Assembly: GCF_011397635.1 (NCBI RefSeq)
Contig: NC_064769.1
Coordinates: forward strand, 13,037,207 to 13,101,206
Direction of reading: 5' to 3'
DNA length: 64,000 bases
DNA from: Epinephelus fuscoguttatus
Lineage: Eukaryota > Chordata > Actinopteri > Perciformes > Serranidae
Positions 44,531 through 64,000 of the stretch are shown piece by piece. The notes below the pieces were generated by a model that did not search any database, was not told where the DNA came from, and worked only from the letters and a program-made list of their open reading frames with translations. The stretch's first letter is position 1; each line of letters opens with the position of its first letter. A program made the position numbers and the translations under genes.

Positions 44531-45992
44531 AAGGCCCAATCCCATTTCTTATTTTTACCCATACACCTTGTTTCAAGAGCCCCTTGGCCCCTCGGAACAG
44601 AGTCACAAGGGGTAATGGTTGAAATCTTCCCCTATCATAATGGGAAAACCATTAAAGACCCTGATAGGCCGTCAGCATCGTCATTGATGGCAGTTAAGTA
44701 AACAGATGTGACTATGGCAATAACGGTTTTATTACAATGACCTTTGTCATTTATCAAATGAAGACAGAAAAGCATGGAAGCTTGCAATTGGCTCACAACT
44801 TCAGTTTCATGCTATCAATTGTTTAAAGAAGTAATCAAATAGAAAATAACACTGCTTCATTACCAGGCCACAAGCAGAGCCCTGTAGGCTAACGTTAGCA
44901 ACCCTTGCTCCTATTCTGCCAGCCTGCATTAATACAGGAGGAGCAGTAACAAGTGCAGGAACCTCACTGCTGGAGTTTCATTAAATTTATGGCATCATGT
45001 GCTATCAAAGGGGGGGATGAGACATGGAAATATGTCAGAATGCAAGACAGTCATGCACAAATCAGCAATAACAACGTAACATTAGCTAGCTAGCTAGTCA
45101 GCTACCGACACATCAGCGAATGCTACGAATGACTTATTTTATGCTTGTTATACAGACAAGGACCATAATACATCAAAGCAACATTAAACTAAGATAATAC
45201 AATAGTTACTGTCATTTTCAAATCTTCATTAATGAAGAAAATATATGTGTGAGTTTGTTTGGTTGCTCATACAGCCATTTTGCCAATGATTTGTAATATC
45301 GTGGTTTGGAGTGTGCTTCTGAAAAACCTCCATTTGGAGGACCATGTAGCCCTTAGGGCCCCGACACACCAAACTGACAGTCCACTGTTGGGCAACATCT
45401 GGCCGTCAGTGAGCATCTGCCCCCTTGTTTTTGCGGTGTGCCCCACACTGTTGGCACTAGTCAGCCCTTGTTGGTTTCTTTTCAGCCGATTCAGAATGTT
45501 GAATCTGCGTCAGAGACAGCGAAGACCATCGGTTTATGAAATCACTCTGATTGGCAGTTAGACTCAGTGCACAAGAAGAGTTTAACAGAAGTGAGGAAAG
45601 TAAACAAATTACTTAAGTCAAGAGGGTGTGAGATCAAAACCAACTTGTTAAGTAAGGTAAGATAATTTTTAGCCATTGAGCTCCTTAGCAGATACAATTT
45701 GTAATTGTTTGTGTTATTTTTCACTGGTGCATTGTATAATAATTTGTTCTTTCGACATGGGGTAGTGTCTTTAATGTGCTAACTGGCTAATTAGCATCTT
45801 GAATCTCTCCTGTTGGTCTTTCGGGTTCCCTTTTTGAATGATGAATACAGACTACCGACGTCAGTCTGGTGTGTCTGGGCCTTTTACACTTTACCCTACC
45901 CCTCTACCTCAACAAGAAACAGGACACCCTACCCCTTTACGTGGAGGAGTAGAGCTAAGTGGTCAGGGCAAGAGGTGTATTGGGATTGAGCC
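44531..45992. mobile_element. Outer MITE-like element, interrupted
   Basis: The left end AAGGCCCAATCCCATTTCTT (44531) is answered by the inverted right end GGCTCAATCCCAATACACCT (45992 reading back). CTACCCCTTTACG-type sequence near the right end fits a known fish MITE with GGCCCAATCCC ends. The interval is long because another element lies inside it. Confidence 0.5.
45355..45883. mobile_element. Inner MITE nested in the previous element
   Basis: The left end AGGGCCCCGACACACCAAAC and the inverted right end AAGGCCCAGACACACCAGAC (45883 reading back) match over about 21 of 24 bases. It is 529 bp and non-coding. Confidence 0.65.
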
Positions 45993-47859
45993 AGAAAGAG
46001 AAAGAGAAAGACAGAGAGCGGGCTCAGTAGCTCAGCCTTGGACAGTAAACATCGCACAGCCAGCTTGTGGAGATCAAACAGCAGGGCTCTTTTTTTTCAT
46101 AGACTTTAGTGTTCCAAAAAGTACAACTGCATGCAAAGCATTCCCATTTAAAACAATGCAAAAATGAGGTAATAGTTTTTTTCATAGCATTTTTGTGTTA
46201 TTTCTAAATAAATAAATTATGATTCAGTCACCCCCCTCCCACCCCTCCCAAAAAAAACTATATAAAATTAAATACATACCAACAATATCTACAGTTAGTA
46301 ATAAATTATGATTGTTAAATACTTAAGGCATCTCAACTGACAACACCCTGTGTAAACTATGAAAACTTCATCACGGATGACTCCACTACAGGAGGAGGCA
46401 GTGTCGACACTGGCAGTGCACAAGACAGGGAGAAAGTAATCCGAGTTAATTGATCCTCAACCCACAAGGCTTAAAGAGTCTCTGGGCTTATCCTTTTCTA
46501 TCACAGTGCGTAGGACAGAGAGGGTCCTAAAGGCATCCTGTTGAACAGAAACAACACAAAGGGTAAAAAAGAAAATGGAGAAGTGAAAACCAGTCAGAGC
46601 AAGTGTTAACAGCCTGAATGTTTTCCTGCTGTTGTGTCGTCTCATGTCTGTGTGCACTGCGAGAGGGAGGCTGCCTCCGTCTCACCACGTTCTACATGTT
46701 CTAGCAATACAGCATAGCAACCAGCATAGCAACCACGAGGGGAGGTCTGTCACACGAATACACAAGATCAATACGCAAGCTCCTCTCTCTGCTGAAACAC
46801 TGCATGAATCTATACCTATATATAAACCAACGCAAATGCAATACCAAGGAAAAAACCTTTTGTTGCTATAACTATCGTCACATGTGCTTGTTCTTTAGGC
46901 AATAAGGTAAACATCAAGAAGAGGATCCCATCGTTGCCACCAAAGGGGACAGGATGAACACACGCTACAAGTCAGGGGAGCAGCCACTGACACTTTTTTT
47001 TGTTTGTTTGTTGTGTTGAGAAGATAGTCACAGCTCAGATTAACTAAGTCATGCAAAGCCATCTCTGTACCTTTTAATATTGAAGAAACGCTACTGGAGC
47101 TAACAGCCCAAGTTGACGATGAAACATGCAAGTTTAGTACACACTGTTCTGCCACTGGCCCTGCGCCAGATGAAGGTACAGGTACGAGGGCAGCTAAGTC
47201 TTCCTCCCACCTCACTCTGCAGTGCATGATAGTTTCCTTTTATCATCCCTATTTTTTTTTTTGGCTTCATGTTGTATAAGCGCTCCAGTGGCCATGCTGT
47301 TAACCTACAGCGATTTAACGTCTAGTTGTTGCCTCGAACCCTTGAAACACACTCACATTTGCACTCTTTGAACATCCACACATTTGTTAGACACATTCTT
47401 GAAGTCACACACAGCAGGGCAGAGCACACACACACATGTGAACCTGTGCATCAGGTTCAAGCTACACCGTGACAAAAATGCATTTTGGTAAAAAACACTT
47501 TCTACCTATTTTTTTTTTGTAGATTTTAAAACACACAACAACTCAGTCACTGGGCTCGGTTTTCCCACGGCAGTGAAAGAGACCTACTCACACAACACCA
47601 TCTCACATGACACCAACCCAAGGTAAATGTACAACTGTATTGCAAAATGTCAAAGCTGCATGATAGAATTAAAACACTCAGCTAGCTGGTGCTTGTGCGC
47701 CCAAGGAAGCAACAGCGCACCAGATATCACTTGTTGGTTACTGCTACTCTACTACGACCACAAATGATCTTTAGGTAAACATGGCATCAGAGCATTTGTT
47801 AAGCTTTCTTGTGTGGCAGAATATTCACTTTGATTGAAGTGTGTTGGTAAAGAGAGAAA

Positions 47860-47915
47860 TATATATATTTATATATATAGAAAGAGAGAAAGAGAGAGAA
47901 GAAGAGAGAGAAAGT
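47860..47915. repeat. AT run followed by a GA-rich microsatellite
   Basis: ATATATATATTTATATATAT is followed by an interrupted GAGA tract to about 47913. Confidence 0.85.
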
Positions 47916-48349
47916 AGCCAGCTCAGTGTGGGGTTATGTGTTTTCCACTCTCAGGACATTAAGTCATGGCTTTGAGGACATGCTACACAGCCCGGGGCTA
48001 CCTACAGTACAACACCACAACAGCAACAACACCCCACTTACGACCAGCAAGCTACAAGTAAACCCTGTGTACATGAGTATGTGTGTGTGTCTGCGTGTCT
48101 TTTGCCTCCAGAGGGATGTGCTTCTATATAAAGAGAGTCCTCTGCGGCCTCTCGTGCAGTTAGTTATCCTGGCTTGGCTCAGTAAAGCGTGAGTCAGAAG
48201 GGTGGTGATGTCACATGAAGTCTGGAGACATTTGGCAAAGCACCCAACAGGGGGGAGGAGGAGGAGGAGGGCCGGCAAGCCGGGGTGGAAGAAAGCAGGA
48301 ACCACACGAGGGTGATTGACAAGGAGGGGAGAGGGGCGCTGAAATCTCA

Positions 48350-61009
<12,660 letters not shown>

Positions 61010-61215
61010 CCTGGGTCCTTCTTTGTTGTGTGTGTAGCCAGTGAGACAGATGGTCCATGGAAATGATACCCTCTCCAGTCCCGAGCACATTCAAACGGAC
61101 AGGCTGCGCTGCGAGCACACACAGACCCGAGCAGCCAATCACTGGACCCCTCCGATCAGGACCCTCCAGCTTTGGCACCCTGCTCCACCAATGGGGTGAG
61201 CGCCGGGGCGGGGCT

Positions 61216-64000
61216 GTCTGTGTTTTGGACAGCCTGCCCCTACATGACTGAAGCAAGCAGTCCTCATCATAAGGTAATCTTGGTAGTGCTGGTTTCCTGT
61301 GAGAGACCCTCTAAGATTTTGTCCCAGCTGTTCATTAAGATTTTGGCATGTCTATCACTGGAGTGTTTTTAAAGGGATTAAAATGACATATTAATCTGTA
61401 ACAAATTATTTAGCAATTTATTGTTCTACATTTAACCAGCCATCAGTGCCAGAGCTACCACATCTGGTGCCCAAGGCAAGCTTCCCCTGGCGACCCCCCC
61501 CCAACCCTCTCAAAAATATATATTTTTTCATTTAAAAAATATTAATGGTTATTGTATTAAATCTAACAAGAACAAGAGCTAATGAGAAATCAACACAAAT
61601 AAGCAACTTACCTGTAACAAATGCTTATAATAAATAAACAATAAGAGAATACGGTATGTGCAAATTTGCAGATTTCATTTTCTCATTATTTTTGTACTGA
61701 GCCTCAAATGGCATTTACCATATGTTTGATTTTTTTTAAAATCATTTTTTATATTTTTTTTGAATGTCAAAACTATATATACATACATTTTTTATTTATT
61801 TATTTATTTATTTTTACATGCATGGGTGGCTGCTTACGTCCCCTATTGGGAGATCCACCACTGCCAACCATAGCACACAGTTACCTTGATTTTACATAGG
61901 CTATATTACAAAACAAATTCATATACTAGTATGGCACATTTATGTTACACAGATGGTTTCAATTATTGTGGATTATTGTGGATATTTACAGAGATGTGCT
62001 GGGATTAACACTGGGTCACCAATCTCATATTTAGCATTAGCATGTGTAAAAAATAAATATTACCCAATTCAGATACATGCTTGGGGCCAAATAAATGACA
62101 AGTCCAAGCACAGCTATGGATACTATTAGCTAAAGCTGAGCTAGTAAATGTGGCTGTGTGAGGTATTGTTCAGGGGGCCTGCTTTTCAAAGGAATTAAAG
62201 TGAAAAACAAATATCACCCAATAATCTGAAACACATTATTCAGCAATATTTCCTAATGGTAGTGTTGGTTACTTCTCACTGAGGAATCATAGTTGGGACA
62301 GATGACCCACTGGGTCCCAAAAACAGGAGAAATACTTACTTAAGTACTGTTCTTCAGTACAACTTTGAGGTGCTACAATTTATGTTTTTTCATGCTGTCA
62401 CTCCACTACATTTATTTGCTATACCCACCACTTTGATGTTACATACAAAACATATGATCACTTTATATAATATGATTCACTATGTAAGATTAAAGGCCTT
62501 GCATACCACAGGGTTGTTTTAATCCACACTCAAAGCCACATTTTTGGAGACATTACAAGAAGTTTCTATTCATTCATCAGACTTCATTGTAACTGCATGG
62601 AAAAATCCTCACTGGTTTAATTTCCCCTCCCTGAACAGATTGGACACCTGACACTCCTTTTCCAGTCTTAATACATGAGCAAATACTACATAGGATGTAA
62701 TAAGAATCTGATTTTTTTTAATGACAAGAAAAGACATTAGAGTTTTCTTAAGTGAATCTATTGTCACAGCCAGAACCGCTCAGTGAGAAGTAAAACATCG
62801 ATCAGGGAAATGTTGCTGAATAATCTGCTACAGATCATTAAATAATATTTAATTCTCATCGTAATTCCTTTGAAAAACAGCCTCTCTCTGTGTTGTATAA
62901 TTTTTCCTGCGCAGCAGCTATGCTCAAAACTGTCTGTGTCCTGAAAACCTCTCAGCCTTAAGTGTTAAGCCTGAAGGGTGAAGGAACAGATGGGCATGGT
63001 GAGGCTGAGGGGGTCACAAAACTCTTAGTCCCATATGTCCTCCTCCTCCAGTTCCCACCATCTAATGCTTTAAGCCTGCGGTGCCACACAAAGAGCCTTT
63101 AACAATGCTCTGCCATCAGTGCAGGTCAAACTACTGCCATCAGATCCCTTCATTCACAAATAACAGACCTATAACTTTAAACTACAAAACTATTTCATAC
63201 ACAATGTGAAGAAAGTAGTACACTGTTTGATTTTCTTGAAAAATGAATTCCTTTCTGTCCTTATGTTCACAAGTCACATTGCCTGCTATTAAAATGCCAC
63301 ATGTTAAAAATTAAATATTTTGTGGCAGCTAACAGTTATTCTAATTATTGAATTTCTTTCAGAATTATCGTTTACTCTATTAAATGTTTTTAAAAAGTAG
63401 TGAAATAATACCCATCACAACTCTCCACTGCCCAAGGAGACATGTTCAAGTGTCTTGCTTTGTTTGACTAAAAGTAAAAAACCCAAACATGTTAACTTTA
63501 CAGTGATATATGACAAAGTAAAGAAGCAAATCCTCTTATTTGAGAAGCTATAACCAAAAAAATTATTCTGCTTTTTTCACTATTTTTACTTGAGGAAAAA
63601 CAGCAAATAATCATTCATCAAAATAGTTGACTAATTTATTATTCTATTAGGGTCTAAATATTTTTAACATTTGCTCATTAGAGCTTTAACTTCCCACAAC
63701 AGAAATGATCAAGATCTATGAAAGAAGAAAGTTATGGTATTTATGTTGTGCTCACTGGTAATTAGAGGGAGACACATGCATTATTTTGTTGGTGTAAGGC
63801 CCTCTGGTGGCGGCTGAAGCAGCCATTAACAAGCACGCTGTCAGTCTGAATAAACCCAGAACAGCACTTGTACAACACAGAATCTAAAGCTGCATCATTC
63901 AGACTAAAAAGACATCTGCAAGAGGAAGGATACTTATTTCTGGCTTTTGAGAGTGAGCCAGCACACTCGCTGCTCTGTGAGGCCACCACTGGCCTGTAAA
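61216..64000. other. Region upstream of rnf165
   Basis: No coding exon, RNA gene or complete transposon could be supported. It is AT-rich, with a C-run (61494-61503), a TTTA microsatellite-like tract (about 61792-61815) and the duplicated segment at 62068. The rnf165 5' UTR and any upstream exon would lie at its left end. Confidence 0.6.
62068..62173 (+). repeat. Direct duplication, copy B
   Basis: A diverged copy of 60388-60502, about 1.7 kb away in the same orientation. A further weak match (62188-62250 to 61371-61418, core CAAA/TTATT..AGCAAT) follows, as if the exon 1 region were missing between them. Confidence 0.75.

Larger units (their letters stand above)
43211..48349 (-). other. rnf165: Probable long rnf165 3' UTR and flank
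   Basis: No coding frame beyond chance. The most distal convincing minus-strand AATAAA lies at 43228-43233, with another at 44728-44733, which would give a 3' UTR of 3.6-5 kb. Nested MITE-like repeats sit at 44531-45992, so the true end may be nearer the stop codon. Confidence 0.4.

Overview
This window looks like teleost fish DNA, probably from a percomorph. The evidence is a gene order shared with other vertebrates, compact GT-AG introns, many CA/TG microsatellites, and dispersed repeats whose wording I recognise from perciform genomes. It holds two large convergent protein-coding genes. I find no bacterial genes, CRISPR array, rRNA or tRNA.

Positions 1-1017 look like the 3' end of an upstream plus-strand gene; in mammals that neighbour is ST8SIA5, so the identity is only inferred from synteny. 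After about 4 kb of repeat-bearing intergenic DNA comes loxhd1 (plus strand, 5271-41559). I rebuilt it as 41 coding exons whose splice phases all agree and give one frame of 2421 codons plus stop (2422 if an alternative acceptor is used for exon 25). The product is an N-terminal Lys/Glu-rich tail followed by 16 tandem PLAT repeats, a stereocilia protein of inner-ear hair cells in mammals.

The minus strand carries rnf165 (ark2c), an Arkadia-related RING-H2 E3 ubiquitin ligase: 8 coding exons from 61009 down to 48350, 345 residues, intron 1 about 8.6 kb, and a CpG-rich promoter/first-exon region near 60530-61215. The two genes are tail to tail, as in mammals. The space between the two stop codons (41560-48349) holds the loxhd1 3' UTR, a short spacer, and a probably long rnf165 3' UTR invaded by nested MITE-like elements.

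The two genes are not known to share a pathway; they are neighbours by conserved synteny. Points worth a second look: two GC-AG introns in loxhd1, a greatly enlarged charged N-terminal exon, PLAT units built on phase-1 exon cassettes, a frame-broken GC-rich open stretch just after exon 1, a 245-bp-arm inverted repeat in intron 9, several MITEs with visible terminal repeats, and a local duplication flanking the rnf165 promoter. I did not find a wholly new biological system here. All homology statements rest on recognition from memory, not on a search.
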